Assembly: GCF_001642575.1 (NCBI RefSeq)
Contig: NZ_LXNG01000034.1
Location: 186,001-250,000, forward strand
From: Xanthomonas floridensis
GTDB lineage: Bacteria > Pseudomonadota > Gammaproteobacteria > Xanthomonadales > Xanthomonadaceae
Length of the DNA stretch: 64,000 nt
Direction of reading: 5' to 3'
The notes under the pieces are model-generated. The model searched no databases. It was not told the DNA's origin and was given only the letters and a program-made list of their open reading frames with translations. Positions 46,305 through 56,806 of this stretch are shown here, piece by piece (within the stretch, counting starts at the first letter, position 1; each line of letters begins with the position of its first letter). Position numbers and translations under genes: made by a program.

Positions 46305-47447
46305 ATGTCGAAAGCATCGACAGTTGTGGGACGTACCGTTGTGGGCGTTGTATTGGGCGCCGCGTTGTTGTCGAGCACTGCCTACGCAGCCGACCCCGCG
46401 CTGGAAGTGGCCACCACCGGCTGGGCCACCCAGAACGGCGGCACCAAGGGCGGTTCCAAGGCAGCAGCGGCAGACATCTACACCGTCAGCACCGCAGCAC
46501 AGTTGAAGGCTGCACTGAAGGCCAAGGCGGGCAGCAACGGCCGCATCATCAAGATCAAGGGTGTCATCGACATCAGCGAAGGCAAGGCCTACACCAAGAC
46601 CTCGGACATGAAGTCGCGTGCGCGCCTGGACATTCCGACCAAGACCACCTTGATCGGCATCACCAGCAACGCAGAGATCCGCGAAGGCTACATGTACGTC
46701 AAGGCCAACGACGTCATCATTCGCAACCTCACCATCGAAAATCCCTGGGATCCGGAACCGGTCTGGGATGCCGATGACGGCGACAAGGGCAACTGGAATT
46801 CCGAGTACGACGGCCTGACCGTGGAAGGGGCCACCAACGTGTGGGTGGACCATGTCACCTTCACCGACGGTCGCCGCACCGACGACCAGAACGGCACCGC
46901 CAATGGCCGCCCCAAGCAACACCATGACGGCGCGATGGACGTCAAGAAGGGCGCCAACTACGTGACCATCTCGTATTCGGCCTTCAAGTCGCACGAGAAG
47001 AACGACCTGATCGGCTCCAGCGACAGCGCGTCCAGCACCGACAGCGGCAAGCTCAAGGTCACCATCCACAACACCTTGTTCGAAAACATCTCCGCGCGTG
47101 CGCCGCGGGTCCGCTTCGGCCAGGTGCATCTGTACAACAACTACCACGTGGGCAGCACCAGCCATAAGGTGTACCCGTTCTCGCATGCGCATGGCGTGGG
47201 CAAGGAATCGAAGATCTTTTCCGAGAACAACGCCTTCGACATCAGCGGCGTGAGCAGCTGCGACAAGATCGCCGCCGATTACAAGGGCAGCGTGTACCGC
47301 GACCAGGGTTCCTTGCTCAACGGCAAGTCGCTGAGCTGCTCGTGGAACAGCAATATCGGCTGGAAGCCGCCGTACACCTACAACCTGCTGCCGGCCAACA
47401 AGGTGGCTGCAGACGTCAAGGCCAAGTCCGGCGCCGGCAAGCTGTAA
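46305..47447 (+). CDS. Secreted pectate lyase, PL1 family (copy 2)
   Basis: This 380-residue protein is a paralogue of copy 1 with a different signal peptide ([16 protein letters not shown], cleavage near residue 28) but the same start of the mature enzyme ([17 protein letters not shown]). The PL1 hallmarks are kept: [24 protein letters not shown] and the catalytic arginine in RAPRVRFGQ. Differences from copy 1 are scattered in the first and last thirds, for example [10 protein letters not shown] against [10 protein letters not shown]. The central ~115 residues are identical. It has its own upstream palindrome and possible promoter, so the two copies may respond to different signals. A hairpin at 47,497-47,526 follows. 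Confidence 0.95.
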   Translation: MSKASTVVGRTVVGVVLGAALLSSTAYAADPALEVATTGWATQNGGTKGGSKAAAADIYTVSTAAQLKAALKAKAGSNGRIIKIKGVIDISEGKAYTKTSDMKSRARLDIPTKTTLIGITSNAEIREGYMYVKANDVIIRNLTIENPWDPEPVWDADDGDKGNWNSEYDGLTVEGATNVWVDHVTFTDGRRTDDQNGTANGRPKQHHDGAMDVKKGANYVTISYSAFKSHEKNDLIGSSDSASSTDSGKLKVTIHNTLFENISARAPRVRFGQVHLYNNYHVGSTSHKVYPFSHAHGVGKESKIFSENNAFDISGVSSCDKIAADYKGSVYRDQGSLLNGKSLSCSWNSNIGWKPPYTYNLLPANKVAADVKAKSGAGKL

Positions 47448-47496
47448 TCACCGCGACATGCAGCGCTGCGCGTAGTTGCAGCGCTGTAGGAGATCA

Positions 47497-47526
47497 CACG
47501 ACGCCCGCAGCGATGCGGGCGTCGTG
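47497..47526 (+). terminator. Hairpin after the second pectate lyase gene
   Basis: A perfect 12-base-pair stem CACGACGCCCGC/GCGGGCGTCGTG with loop AGCGAT lies 50 bases after the stop. Only a short T-poor tail follows, so it may terminate weakly or protect the 3' end of the transcript. It lies before the convergent slt gene; nothing else is seen in 47,448-47,749. Confidence 0.65.
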
Positions 47527-47749
47527 CGTTGACGCGGCGCCATCGAAATCTGAGTGTTCCGCTGCAGGATCGCCAGCGATGCCACGACGTCATGGCGCGA
47601 TACCGTCACGCTTCAACGGTCACCCTCTTGGCTTGTCCCGCAAGCGGTCAAGCCATCGCACTTCGACCAAAGAAAGACACGGTCGAATAACGCGCCGGCC
47701 CGGACGCGGCCGCTTTGCCAAGCGGCCATGCGTGTCGGCAAACGCGCGC

Positions 47750-49723
47750 TCAGTCCTGCGCTGCGTTGCTCGTGCTCTGGCCCGGCGTGCACACCGGCTT
47801 TTGACGCTTGTCCACCAGCTTGCCCATCAGTCGGTCGCTCAGCGGCAGCATGTCGCCGTTGAGTCGCCAGTCGTAGATCACACTGAAGGCCAGCACGCGC
47901 GCGACGTAGTCGCGGGTCTCCTTGTAGCTGATGGTTTCGATCCAGAAATCCGGCTCGAAATTCGGCCGCTGCGATTGCCAGCGGCCGGTCGGGCCAGGGC
48001 CGGCGTTATAGGCGGCGATGGTGAGATAGGGCAGGCCGTAGGTGTTGAGCAGCTGGCGCAGGTACGCGGTGCCGATGGCGATGTTGGTGTCCGGCTCGTA
48101 CAGGCTGGCGGCACCTGCGTAGCCGGGCAGTGCGATGCCCTTGGCGACCGCCGCGCCGGTGCCTGGCAATACCTGCATCAAGCCCATGGCGTTGGCAGGC
48201 GACCGCGCACGCGGATTGAAGATGCTTTCGGCACGGATCTCTGCGGCAACCCAGGCTGGGTCGATGGCGTTCTTGGCGGCTTCGCGGCGAATGCTCTCAT
48301 CGTGATGCAGCGGGAAGCGCAGTGCATACAGGCGCTGTTCGTCCGGTTGCTTGCCGAGCGCAAACACCGCGCGGTCGAACCAGCCATTGTCGCTAGCAAC
48401 CTCCACGGCAAGGCGGCGCTGGGTGTCGTCGAAACGACTGGCAGCATCGTTCCATTCGGCCACCGCCCAGCCAGGGCGATCAATCTGGAACAGCGCAATG
48501 GCGCGCGCCAATGCCGGATCGCGCGCCACCGCGGCCTTGGCCTGCGGGCTGTCCTTGGGTTCCCATGGACAGATCCGGTACGGCTGCTGCAGACGGTCGG
48601 CCGCCAGGAAGCCATGGAAGGTCGGCGATTGCGCAGCAGCGCGATACAACGATTGTGCCGCTGCTGCCGAGCTGGTCTTTTCGGTCAGGCGCGCCTCGAA
48701 ATACTGCCAGCGCGAATCGGCCCGTTGGCTGGCCGGCATCTTGCGGATCGCCGCCAGTGCTGCCGGCCAATCGCCGCGCGACATCGCCTCGCGTGCGCGC
48801 CATTCGTGCAGGCGTTCGTCGTAGGAGGCATCAGGCACTGCATTGAGCCGGCGCGCCGAATCCGGAAGATACGAGGCCACCGTCCACAGCGCGATCTGAT
48901 ACAGCACCTGCCCACGCTGCGCATCGCTGAAGCCCAGTGTGCTGGCCAGCTGCGGCAACTGTTGTTCGGCCGCGTCCGGGTCGCTCTTGGCGAGTTTGGC
49001 CAGGCCATCGACAGCAATGCGACGGCTGCGCTCGGTCTTGGGCCAGCCTGGTGCACGCGGGTGGACCTTGTCGAGAAAGGCAGCGTAGTCGGTTGCCAGC
49101 GCAAGATCAGTGGCCGGCAAGCCGCGCGCCGCGGTACGCATCACCGCAGTCAGCTGCGCATCGGCGGCGGCTTCCACCCGTTCCCAGCGCAGTGCTGGTG
49201 TCAGCTCGCCGCGGGATTCCAGTGTGGCAACCACCGGGTCACAGGCATCGGGGAGTGCCTTGCCGTTGCGCCATAGCGTGAGTGCATCGCGGCTCCACTG
49301 CGCATCCAGCTTGCCGATGGCCTGGCGTGCAGTGAGCTGTGCGCAGCGCAGGCCAAGGTTGTCGGTGCTCTTCCAGTTGGCCAGCAAGGTGGTCCAGTCC
49401 TGGCGGCGCGCGACTGCCGGCAGCCAGGTACTGCGGAAGCTTTCGGCCACCGGCTGGCCGGCGTAGCGTTGCAGGAAGCCCTGGGCCTGCGCATTGGAGA
49501 CGTTGTCGATGCTGCGTTTGAGCGTAGCGAATTCCAGCCAGCCGTACAACGGGTGACGGCTCAGGGCGGCCAGTTGCGCGGGGTCGGATTGGCCGCGCTC
49601 GGCAGCAGCGATCGCATCGCGCATAACCGTCAACTGCGGGTCGAGGCTTTGTGCGTGCAACGCGGTACTGGCAAGACACAGCAGGCCAGCGACGAGAGGG
49701 GCGAAACGGGGGGAAGAAGTCAT
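47750..49723 (-). CDS. slt: Soluble lytic murein transglycosylase
   Basis: The enzyme cleaves peptidoglycan between MurNAc and GlcNAc, forming 1,6-anhydro ends. The 657-residue protein has a signal peptide (APLVAGLLCLASTALHA, cleavage near residue 24). A long alpha-helical superhelix, the ring-shaped U/L domain of Slt70, covers most of its length. The C-terminal lysozyme-like catalytic domain has the catalytic glutamate in IRAESIFNPRARS, then ANAMGLMQVLPGTG and YNAGPGPTGRW. It acts in the periplasm. The ATG at 49723 is preceded by a weak AGGG-type site. It is monocistronic, convergent with the pectate lyases and divergent from the TonB-dependent receptor. Confidence 0.94.
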   Translation of the reverse strand: MTSSPRFAPLVAGLLCLASTALHAQSLDPQLTVMRDAIAAAERGQSDPAQLAALSRHPLYGWLEFATLKRSIDNVSNAQAQGFLQRYAGQPVAESFRSTWLPAVARRQDWTTLLANWKSTDNLGLRCAQLTARQAIGKLDAQWSRDALTLWRNGKALPDACDPVVATLESRGELTPALRWERVEAAADAQLTAVMRTAARGLPATDLALATDYAAFLDKVHPRAPGWPKTERSRRIAVDGLAKLAKSDPDAAEQQLPQLASTLGFSDAQRGQVLYQIALWTVASYLPDSARRLNAVPDASYDERLHEWRAREAMSRGDWPAALAAIRKMPASQRADSRWQYFEARLTEKTSSAAAAQSLYRAAAQSPTFHGFLAADRLQQPYRICPWEPKDSPQAKAAVARDPALARAIALFQIDRPGWAVAEWNDAASRFDDTQRRLAVEVASDNGWFDRAVFALGKQPDEQRLYALRFPLHHDESIRREAAKNAIDPAWVAAEIRAESIFNPRARSPANAMGLMQVLPGTGAAVAKGIALPGYAGAASLYEPDTNIAIGTAYLRQLLNTYGLPYLTIAAYNAGPGPTGRWQSQRPNFEPDFWIETISYKETRDYVARVLAFSVIYDWRLNGDMLPLSDRLMGKLVDKRQKPVCTPGQSTSNAAQD

Positions 49724-49997
49724 GGCGCGATGATACCGAAGCAGGCCTGAGCGCCTGAGTGAACATGCGCTGCCCTATGCATTAGCTTGTTCACACCGGT
49801 GCGCAACGCGCGTGCGATGGCCAGCCGGTTGGGCGCGCGTCTGCGGCGTTGCCACGCCCGGGTGCGGCACTGCGACGCCCATCGCAGTGCTGCACCGCCG
49901 GATTGCGGTGCGTTAAGGTTTCGTTTACAACTCGGGATGGACCGCAGGGCACGGGGGCGTGCGGACACTTTGAAGAATCCTTCTGGAGAGAGAAAGG

Positions 49998-52877
49998 ATG
50001 AAGCGTCTGATCCGTCCGTCGCGGTCATGCCTGGCCGCGCAGTTGTCGTTGTGCCTGATTCCTACCCTGGCCTGGGCGCAACAGCCTGACACCGCCCCTG
50101 GTACGCGCACGCTCGACAGCGTGCAGGTCACCGGCACCCGCATCAAGACCGCCGAGTTGCAAGGCCAGGTGCCGATCCAGACGCTCAATCGCGCCGACAT
50201 CGAACGCACCGGCCTGACCTCGATCGGCGAGGTGCTGCAGGAACTCACCGCCTCCGGTTCAGCGCTCAACGCCAAGTTCAATTCCTCCGGCAACTTCGGT
50301 TTTCCGCCCGATGGCGGCGGCGTGGGTGCGGGCTCGGCGCAGGTAGATCTGCGTCACCTCGGTTCCAAGCGCGTGCTGGTGCTGGTCGATGGCATCCGCT
50401 GGGTCAATGAATCCTCCGCGTCCGGCGTGGGATCGTCGACCGACCTCAACACCATTCCACTGGCCATCGTCGAGCGCATCGAAGTGCTCGAAGACGGCGC
50501 CTCATCGTTGTACGGCTCCGACGCGATTGCCGGCGTGGTCAACATCATCACCCGGCGCAGCTTCGATGGCGCGCAGGTCACGCTCAACTATGGCCAGTAC
50601 GGCAAGGGCGATGGCGCCAACCAGGGCGTGGATCTGGCCTGGGGCACCAGTGGCGAGAATTTCAGCCTGTTTTTAGGCGCCAGCTACGTCAAGCAGGATC
50701 CGATCTACGCGCGTGACAGAGCGCAGGCGCGCTTCCCGATTCCCGGCACAGGTCTGACCTTCGGCAGCTCGGCCACGCCGGACGGGCGCTTCCAGTTCGT
50801 CGACCCCAATACCGGTGCGCGCCAGAACCTCACGCCCAACGCCGGCGTCGGTACGCCGCAGTACGACGGTAGCGCCGGCTGCACACGCAGCGACGACTAC
50901 CACTGCTTCGGCACTGCCGACCGCTACAACTTTGCCGAGCAGAACCTGTTGCTGACCCCATCCGAGCGCAAGGGCGTGTTCGCGCAATTCCGCTATTACT
51001 TCAACGACGACGTGCAGTGGTACGTCAAGGCATTGGGCAATCGGCGCGAGTCGACCAACCAGGCCGCGCCGGAGCCGATCTTTCTCGGCCCCGATGCCGG
51101 CACCGGCAACCCGCTCGCCGACAACATCGTGATTTCCGGCTTGAATCCGTTCAATCCGTTCGGCTTCGATCTGAATTCGGCCACCAACCTGATCCAGATC
51201 GGTCGGCGTCCGGTGGAAGGCGGGCCGCGTCGCTACGAACAGCAGGTGGACACGCAGTATTTCGGCACCGGGCTGGTAGGTACTTTCGAGGGCGGCGCAC
51301 GCACCTGGTACTGGGACGTCAACGGCATGTACAGCAAGAACAAGGCCGAACAGACCAACTACGGCAGCTACAACCTGTTCAACATCAACCTGGCGCTGGG
51401 CGACCCGGCCGCCTGTGCGGCGGTGGCCGGCTGTGTGCCGCTGGATATCTTCAGTGGCGCGGGCAGTATCACGCCCGACATGTTGCGCTGGATCCAGCCG
51501 GTGGTGCGCGACCGCAGCCAGAACGAATTGAGCCTGTTCACCGCCAATCTCAGCAGCGAGTTGTTCCAGTTGCCCGGCGGCGCGGTGTCGTTCGCCACCG
51601 GCTACGAATACCGCAAGTACGAAGGCGCGTACCAGCCCGACCCGCTCACTGTGGCCGGGCGCTACAACGGCGTACCGTCGTTGCCGACCTCCGGCAGCTA
51701 CGACGTCAACGAGGCCTATCTCGAACTCAATATCCCGATCTTCGCCAACTCGTCGTTGGGCGACAAACTCGATCTGAACATCGCCGGCCGCTATTCGGAT
51801 TACTCCACCTTCGGCGGCGAGTTCACGCCCAAGTACGGCTTGCGCTGGCAGGTCACCGACGAGCTGGTGCTGCGCACCAGCTACGCCGAAGGCTTTCGCG
51901 CGCCGACCATCGGCGAGCTGTTCGGTTCGGCTGCGCGCGCCGACCTGCAATTGTCCGATCCCTGCTCGATCGGCCTGGGCGGTACCGCGCCGCGCGGCAG
52001 TGCAGCCAATTGCGCGGCACTGGGCGTGCCGGGTGGTTACCAGCAGGCCAACCAGCAGATCTCGGTCACCACCGGTGGTAACGAACAACTGGACCCGGAA
52101 CGTTCGCGCAGCTTCAGTGCCGGCTTCGTGTTCAGCCCTGGCTTTGCCAGCAATGCAAGTTGGTCGGACCGGCTCGACATGGAAGTGACCTTCTACCGTC
52201 ACCATGTGGATGGCGCGATCCAGGCCATCAATGCGCAGACGCAGCTGGATCTGTGCGTGGACACGCTGGATGCGCTGTACTGCGATGGCATCGGGCGCGC
52301 GTCCACCGGCGGCATCAATGCGTTCAACAATCGGCTGACCAATCTTGGCTCGATCAAGACCGATGGCTGGGACGTGGACCTGTTCTGGACCTTGCCGGAA
52401 AGCGCGTTCGGCAGCTTCAAGCTGTCATGGCAAAACACCTTTGTGGGCCGTTACGAAGCATTGGGCGCGGCCGGGCAGCGCCAGCCGCAGGGGCCGGGCA
52501 TCGAAGTGGTCGACAGTGCGATTCCCGAGTGGAGCAGCAACGCGGTGCTGGATTGGTCGCTGGGCAACTGGACGGCCTCGTGGACGGCACGCCACATCTC
52601 CAAGCTCACCGAGCAGTGCGGCGATGCAGTGGAATTTGCGGTGTGCTCCAACCCCACCGAAGGCACCAATCGGCTGGATGCGATCACCTATCACGATGCA
52701 CAGGTGGGATACCGCTTCGACTGGCTCAAGGGGTTGCAACTCACCGCCGGCTTGAACAACGTCTTCGACAAGGATCCACCGATCTGCCTGTCGTGCTCAC
52801 TCAACGGCTATGACGCCTCGACCTACGACATCCCCGGCGGGCGCTTCTGGTATGCGCGGGTGGATTTGAAGTTCTAG
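49998..52877 (+). CDS. TonB-dependent outer-membrane receptor
   Basis: The 959-residue protein has a signal peptide ([16 protein letters not shown], cleavage near residue 30). A short TonB-box-like TLDSVQVTG follows, then a plug domain (about 45-160, with [26 protein letters not shown] and [16 protein letters not shown]) and a large 22-strand barrel ending in an aromatic residue (YARVDLKF). The class with NIITRR and long extracellular loops is very common in Xanthomonas, where many members take up plant-derived carbohydrates. The substrate here cannot be told. AGAGAGAAAGG upstream provides a good ribosome-binding site. No TonB, sigma factor or sugar regulator is adjacent. It is followed by 204 bases before a convergent gene. 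Confidence 0.93.
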   Translation: MKRLIRPSRSCLAAQLSLCLIPTLAWAQQPDTAPGTRTLDSVQVTGTRIKTAELQGQVPIQTLNRADIERTGLTSIGEVLQELTASGSALNAKFNSSGNFGFPPDGGGVGAGSAQVDLRHLGSKRVLVLVDGIRWVNESSASGVGSSTDLNTIPLAIVERIEVLEDGASSLYGSDAIAGVVNIITRRSFDGAQVTLNYGQYGKGDGANQGVDLAWGTSGENFSLFLGASYVKQDPIYARDRAQARFPIPGTGLTFGSSATPDGRFQFVDPNTGARQNLTPNAGVGTPQYDGSAGCTRSDDYHCFGTADRYNFAEQNLLLTPSERKGVFAQFRYYFNDDVQWYVKALGNRRESTNQAAPEPIFLGPDAGTGNPLADNIVISGLNPFNPFGFDLNSATNLIQIGRRPVEGGPRRYEQQVDTQYFGTGLVGTFEGGARTWYWDVNGMYSKNKAEQTNYGSYNLFNINLALGDPAACAAVAGCVPLDIFSGAGSITPDMLRWIQPVVRDRSQNELSLFTANLSSELFQLPGGAVSFATGYEYRKYEGAYQPDPLTVAGRYNGVPSLPTSGSYDVNEAYLELNIPIFANSSLGDKLDLNIAGRYSDYSTFGGEFTPKYGLRWQVTDELVLRTSYAEGFRAPTIGELFGSAARADLQLSDPCSIGLGGTAPRGSAANCAALGVPGGYQQANQQISVTTGGNEQLDPERSRSFSAGFVFSPGFASNASWSDRLDMEVTFYRHHVDGAIQAINAQTQLDLCVDTLDALYCDGIGRASTGGINAFNNRLTNLGSIKTDGWDVDLFWTLPESAFGSFKLSWQNTFVGRYEALGAAGQRQPQGPGIEVVDSAIPEWSSNAVLDWSLGNWTASWTARHISKLTEQCGDAVEFAVCSNPTEGTNRLDAITYHDAQVGYRFDWLKGLQLTAGLNNVFDKDPPICLSCSLNGYDASTYDIPGGRFWYARVDLKF

Positions 52878-53081
52878 GGCGGCCGTGCGCTGCGCGGTTC
52901 TTCAGTGAGAGCCATGCAGGCTGATTGGGTGATCGCGGCGATCCAGACAAGTGGTCGTCGCGGTCCACCTGGTCATGGCATGTGACGCGCAGGCGCTGCC
53001 TGCCTGCGTGCCGCATCGGCTGGCCGCAGCCCGGGCGCTTCGTCGTGCAGTCGGTGTCGTCTGTCGGCGACAACAGCCGTT

Positions 53082-54284
53082 TCAGCGCGGCTCCACCGGG
53101 CGATAGTCCGGCAAGGCGATGCTGTTGGAATCGCGCGCGAAGCTGTTGTTGATGATGCGTCGGACCAGCGGGGTGCCTGCCAGGCGCATTGCGCCGCGCA
53201 GCAGCCTCAGCCCGACAGCGGAGTGCGGCCAGAGCAGGCGCGGGACGATCTTGGGGACGTTCTGCCCCTCTTTGACGAACGGACGCATGATGCGTTCGTA
53301 GTGCGTAAACGCCTGCGGCGCTGTGCTGGCCTGGGCGAGTTCACCGGCCAGCACATAGCTGCCGACCATCGCCAGCGTCGTGCCGATGCCCGACAGCGAT
53401 GTGGGGCACCACGCGGCATCGCCGGTCAATACCACCCGGCCGGCGGACCAGCGCGGCATGCGTACCTGCCGCAGTACTTCGAAGTAGAAATCGTCGACAT
53501 CCTTCATCACCTCGAGAATGCGCGGAAATTCCCAGCCGTCGTTGGCAAATTGCGCTTGCATGTAGCGCCTTTGCCGTTCCAGGCTCCACGTGTTCTCGCC
53601 CTCGGGCCGCTTCTGCAGGCCGAGATAGGCGCCCAGCTTGCCGTCCAGCGCGGGTTTCAACGTCGCGCCGCGTCCGCCCACCGTGTTGTATTGCCGGGCA
53701 TACGCACTGTCGTGCGGGAGTCGGGGGATACTGAAGTACGCGATGGTCATATCCATCCAGTACGGCACGTTCTCGCCGGGAAACACCAGCTCACGGGTGT
53801 GCGCCCCCACGCCTTCGGCGACGATGACAGCGTCGTAGCGTGCGGAGCGGCCACTGTGGAAGGTGATGTCGACGCCGTCCTGGTCCTGGGCAAGGTCGCA
53901 GATGCTGTCGTCGAAGCGATAGGGCACGCGCTCGCGGGTGGCGTCGTAGAGGATGCGCGCAAGGTCGCCGCGACGGATTTCCAGGTCGGCGGTGGGTCCG
54001 CTGTCGGTGTCGGAGTCGTCTGCCTTGAAGCGCGCAATGACGCGATTGTCTTCGCCCACCCAATCGGTGCCGAGCTCCTGGGTGCTGCGTTCGAATGCAC
54101 GCGCTTCCAGTCCCATGCGACGCAGCACCTCGCGGGCACTGCCGCGCACGTCGACGTTCTGGCCGCCATCGCGGAAGGCCGGCGCGCGTTCGACGACTTC
54201 GACGTCGATTCCATAGGCGTCAAGCCACCATGCTGCAGTGGTCCCAGCGACGCTTGCGCCACTGATGAGAATCCGAGGGGACAT
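53082..54284 (-). CDS. FAD-dependent monooxygenase (PHBH-like fold)
   Basis: This 400-residue protein has the variant FAD loop ILISGASVAGTTAAWWL of aromatic-hydroxylase-like monooxygenases, an EVVERAPAFRDGGQNVD strand, the conserved EIRRGDLARIL and the FAD ribityl site LTGDAAWCPTSLSGIG. Members oxidise small aromatic or polyketide-like substrates with NAD(P)H; this subgroup includes antibiotic-modifying enzymes, but the substrate is unknown. ATG 54284 is chosen because GGAG lies eight bases upstream; the frame extends ten codons further across the operator palindrome. It lies immediately after a MarR-type regulator gene on the same strand, and the perfect palindrome between them is the probable regulatory site. 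Confidence 0.88.
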   Translation of the reverse strand: MSPRILISGASVAGTTAAWWLDAYGIDVEVVERAPAFRDGGQNVDVRGSAREVLRRMGLEARAFERSTQELGTDWVGEDNRVIARFKADDSDTDSGPTADLEIRRGDLARILYDATRERVPYRFDDSICDLAQDQDGVDITFHSGRSARYDAVIVAEGVGAHTRELVFPGENVPYWMDMTIAYFSIPRLPHDSAYARQYNTVGGRGATLKPALDGKLGAYLGLQKRPEGENTWSLERQRRYMQAQFANDGWEFPRILEVMKDVDDFYFEVLRQVRMPRWSAGRVVLTGDAAWCPTSLSGIGTTLAMVGSYVLAGELAQASTAPQAFTHYERIMRPFVKEGQNVPKIVPRLLWPHSAVGLRLLRGAMRLAGTPLVRRIINNSFARDSNSIALPDYRPVEPR

Positions 54285-54309
54285 GATGCCGCTCCTGCAG
54301 TGAATGTAT

Positions 54310-54341
54310 ATCACGCATGATACTTAAATATCATGCGTGAT
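54310..54341. promoter_or_regulatory. Operator-like 13-base inverted repeat between the marR-like and monooxygenase genes
   Basis: ATCACGCATGATA at 54,310-54,322 and TATCATGCGTGAT at 54,329-54,341 are perfect inverse copies separated by CTTAAA. Each arm is itself nearly palindromic (ATCAYGCRTGAT), so there may be two adjacent dimer sites, as is common for MarR proteins. No T-run follows on either strand, which argues against a terminator. It sits 26 bases upstream of the monooxygenase start. Confidence 0.7.
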
Positions 54342-54342
54342 G

Positions 54343-54795
54343 CTATTCGCTTGCGGCGGTTTCCAGATTGGCGATCAGTCGGCCAAGCAGAACGGTCAGC
54401 AGCTCGGCTTCCTCGCTGGAAAATCCCGAGACGCCGACGGCATTGAAATGCAGCAGCGCGGTGCGTCCGGTGGCGGCAGCGTCTTTGCCAGCATCGGTCA
54501 ACCGGACGGTGGCGGCGCGTTTGTCGCTGGACAACGCCTCGCGCGCAATCAGCGCCATCGCTTCGAGCTTGTCCAACAGCGCCACCATCGCAGGTTGCTT
54601 CACTGCGGAGTGGCGCACCAGGTCCCGCTGCAGCATCGGGCCTTTCCAGGACAGCAGCAGCAACGGCGCAATCAGCGCAAGCGTCAGTCCGTGTTCGCGC
54701 AGGCGCGCGTCGACGCTGCGATTGAAGACGCGCGCGGCATGGTTGGCCAGATAGCCGGGCGCGATGGCGGCTTCCGGGTGGATATCCGAGTTCAT
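54343..54795 (-). CDS. MarR-family transcriptional regulator
   Basis: The 150-residue protein has the MarR winged-helix layout: an N-terminal dimer helix with YLANHAARVFNRSVDARL, the DNA-binding part around LVRHSAVKQPAMVALLDKLEAMALI, and the wing SSDKRAATVRLTDAGKD. MarR proteins usually repress nearby detoxification genes and are released by small phenolic ligands. ATG 54795 is chosen over an in-frame start six codons earlier. The stop lies one base from the operator palindrome, and the flavin monooxygenase follows on the same strand, so this is a likely regulator-target pair. It lies 182 bases downstream of betA. Confidence 0.9.
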   Translation of the reverse strand: MNSDIHPEAAIAPGYLANHAARVFNRSVDARLREHGLTLALIAPLLLLSWKGPMLQRDLVRHSAVKQPAMVALLDKLEAMALIAREALSSDKRAATVRLTDAGKDAAATGRTALLHFNAVGVSGFSSEEAELLTVLLGRLIANLETAASE

Positions 54796-54977
54796 GCGCG
54801 AAGGATATCCCACGTGTGCGAAGCGATGGCATGCCGCGCCTGGCGGCGCTGTCGCCGGGCGATGCAGGGCCGCCGGCGCGCACTGGCTAGGGGCATCCTT
54901 AAGCAGGCAGCGGTGCTTCGCGGCGGATGCGTGCCGCGTCGGTGCGCCGCACGCATCCGCACGGCATCAGCCGAGCG

Positions 54978-56648
54978 TTACCGACGCACCGGCGCGTCGC
55001 CGGCGATGTAGTAATCGGCGGTGCTGCGCGGCAGCGGCGTGCGCCCCCGCATGCGGTCGGCGATCTTCTCGGCGATCATGATGGTGGTGGCATTGAGGTT
55101 GCCAGTGATGATGCGCGGCATGATCGAGGCGTCGATGACACGCAGGCCTTCCATGCCGTGCACGCGGCCTTGTCCATCCACCACGGCCATGTCATCGGTA
55201 CCCATCGCGCACGAGCACGATGGGTGATACGCGGTTTCTGCACGCGAACGCACGAATGCGTCCAGCTCGGCGTCGGTCTTGCAATCGGCACTGGGGCTGA
55301 TCTCGCGGCCGCGATACGCATCGAGTGCGGGCTGGGCGATGATTTCGCGGGTGATGCGGATCGCGTCGCGGAATTCCTGCCAGTCCTGGTCAGTGGACTG
55401 GTAGTTGAACAGGATCGACGGATGCTGGTGCGGGTCGCGCGACTTGGCATGCACGCGGCCGCGGCTGGGCGTGCGCATGGAACCCACGTGCGCCTGGAAG
55501 CCATGCTCCTTCACCGCATTGCTGCCGTTGTAATTGATCGCGACGGGGAGGAAGTGGTACTGGATGTTGGGCCAGTCGAACTCGTCGCGCGTGCGGATGA
55601 AACCGCCGGCTTCGAACTGGTTGCTGGCACCGGTGCCGGTGCCGGCGAACAGCCACTCGGCACCAATCGCAGGCTGGTTCCACCATTGCAGCGCCGGGTA
55701 CAACGAGACCGGCTTGGTGCACGCGTACTGGATGTAGACCTCCAGATGATCCTGCAGGTTCTGGCCGACGCCGGGCAGGTCGTGGACCAGTTGGACGTCG
55801 AGTGCACGCAGCAGGTCGGGCGCGCCGACACCGGAGCGCTGCAACAGCTGCGGTGAGGCGATGGCGCCCGCACACACCAGCACTTCGCGGCGCGCATGCG
55901 CATCGATGCCCTCGCTGCTGTTGCCCACCAGGTAATGCACGCCGATCGCGCGCTTGCCGGCAAACAGGATGCGGTCTGTGGTGGCATGGGTGACGATCTG
56001 CAGGCCATCGCGCGGCTTGGCCATGTCCAGATAGCCGCGCGCAGTACTTGCGCGCCGTCCGCGTGGCGTCACGGTGCGATCCATTGGCCCGAAGCCTTCC
56101 TGCTGATAGCCGTTGAGATCGTCGGTACGCGGGTAGCCAGCCTGCACGCCGGCATCGACCATGGCATGGAACAGCACGTTGTTGTCATTTTTGGGCGTGG
56201 CCACGCTCACCGGGCCTTCGCCGCCGTGATAGTCATTGGCGCCGATGTCGCGCGTCTCGGCCTTGCGGAAGTACGGCAACACATCGCGGTAGCTCCAGTC
56301 TTCCAACCCCGGGCGCTTGGCCCAGTGGTCGAAATCGAGCGCGTTGCCGCGGATGTAGCACATGCCGTTGATCAGCGACGAACCGCCCAGGCCCTTGCCG
56401 CGCCCGCACTCCATGCGCCGATTGTCCATGTGCGGCTCCGGTTCGGTTTCATAGGCCCAGTTGTAGCGGCGGCCCTGCAACGGGAATGCCAGCGCGGCCG
56501 GCATCTGGGTACGGAAGTCCAGCCGGTAGTCCGGCCCGCCCGCTTCCAGCAGCAACACGGTGACGCCCGGATCTTCGGTCAGGCGCGCGGCCAGCACGTT
56601 GCCTGCCGAACCGGCGCCGATGATGATGTAGTCGTATTCGCGTTGCAT
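54978..56648 (-). CDS. betA: Choline dehydrogenase
   Basis: BetA oxidises choline to betaine aldehyde and on to glycine betaine at the inner membrane. The 556-residue protein is a GMC-family flavoprotein: [34 protein letters not shown], the second GMC signature in [18 protein letters not shown], and the active-site histidine in [12 protein letters not shown] near residue 465. Glycine betaine protects against osmotic stress. The gene is the third of betT-betB-betA. The 158-base gap to betB shows no second promoter I can identify. No BetI repressor is encoded in the window. Confidence 0.94.
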   Translation of the reverse strand: MQREYDYIIIGAGSAGNVLAARLTEDPGVTVLLLEAGGPDYRLDFRTQMPAALAFPLQGRRYNWAYETEPEPHMDNRRMECGRGKGLGGSSLINGMCYIRGNALDFDHWAKRPGLEDWSYRDVLPYFRKAETRDIGANDYHGGEGPVSVATPKNDNNVLFHAMVDAGVQAGYPRTDDLNGYQQEGFGPMDRTVTPRGRRASTARGYLDMAKPRDGLQIVTHATTDRILFAGKRAIGVHYLVGNSSEGIDAHARREVLVCAGAIASPQLLQRSGVGAPDLLRALDVQLVHDLPGVGQNLQDHLEVYIQYACTKPVSLYPALQWWNQPAIGAEWLFAGTGTGASNQFEAGGFIRTRDEFDWPNIQYHFLPVAINYNGSNAVKEHGFQAHVGSMRTPSRGRVHAKSRDPHQHPSILFNYQSTDQDWQEFRDAIRITREIIAQPALDAYRGREISPSADCKTDAELDAFVRSRAETAYHPSCSCAMGTDDMAVVDGQGRVHGMEGLRVIDASIMPRIITGNLNATTIMIAEKIADRMRGRTPLPRSTADYYIAGDAPVRR

Positions 56649-56806
56649 GGTGGTCTCCTGTTGCGGTGCCGGCGTGAAGCGGCTTTCAAAACGATTGCGC
56701 AGTGGGCATTGATGCCGGTGCTCGAAGCGGCAGCGCTACCCGCACACTGCAGCGTCTGCACGCCGCCGACATTGCTGGCGACGGTGTGCCAGGTGTTGCC
56801 AGTCGC

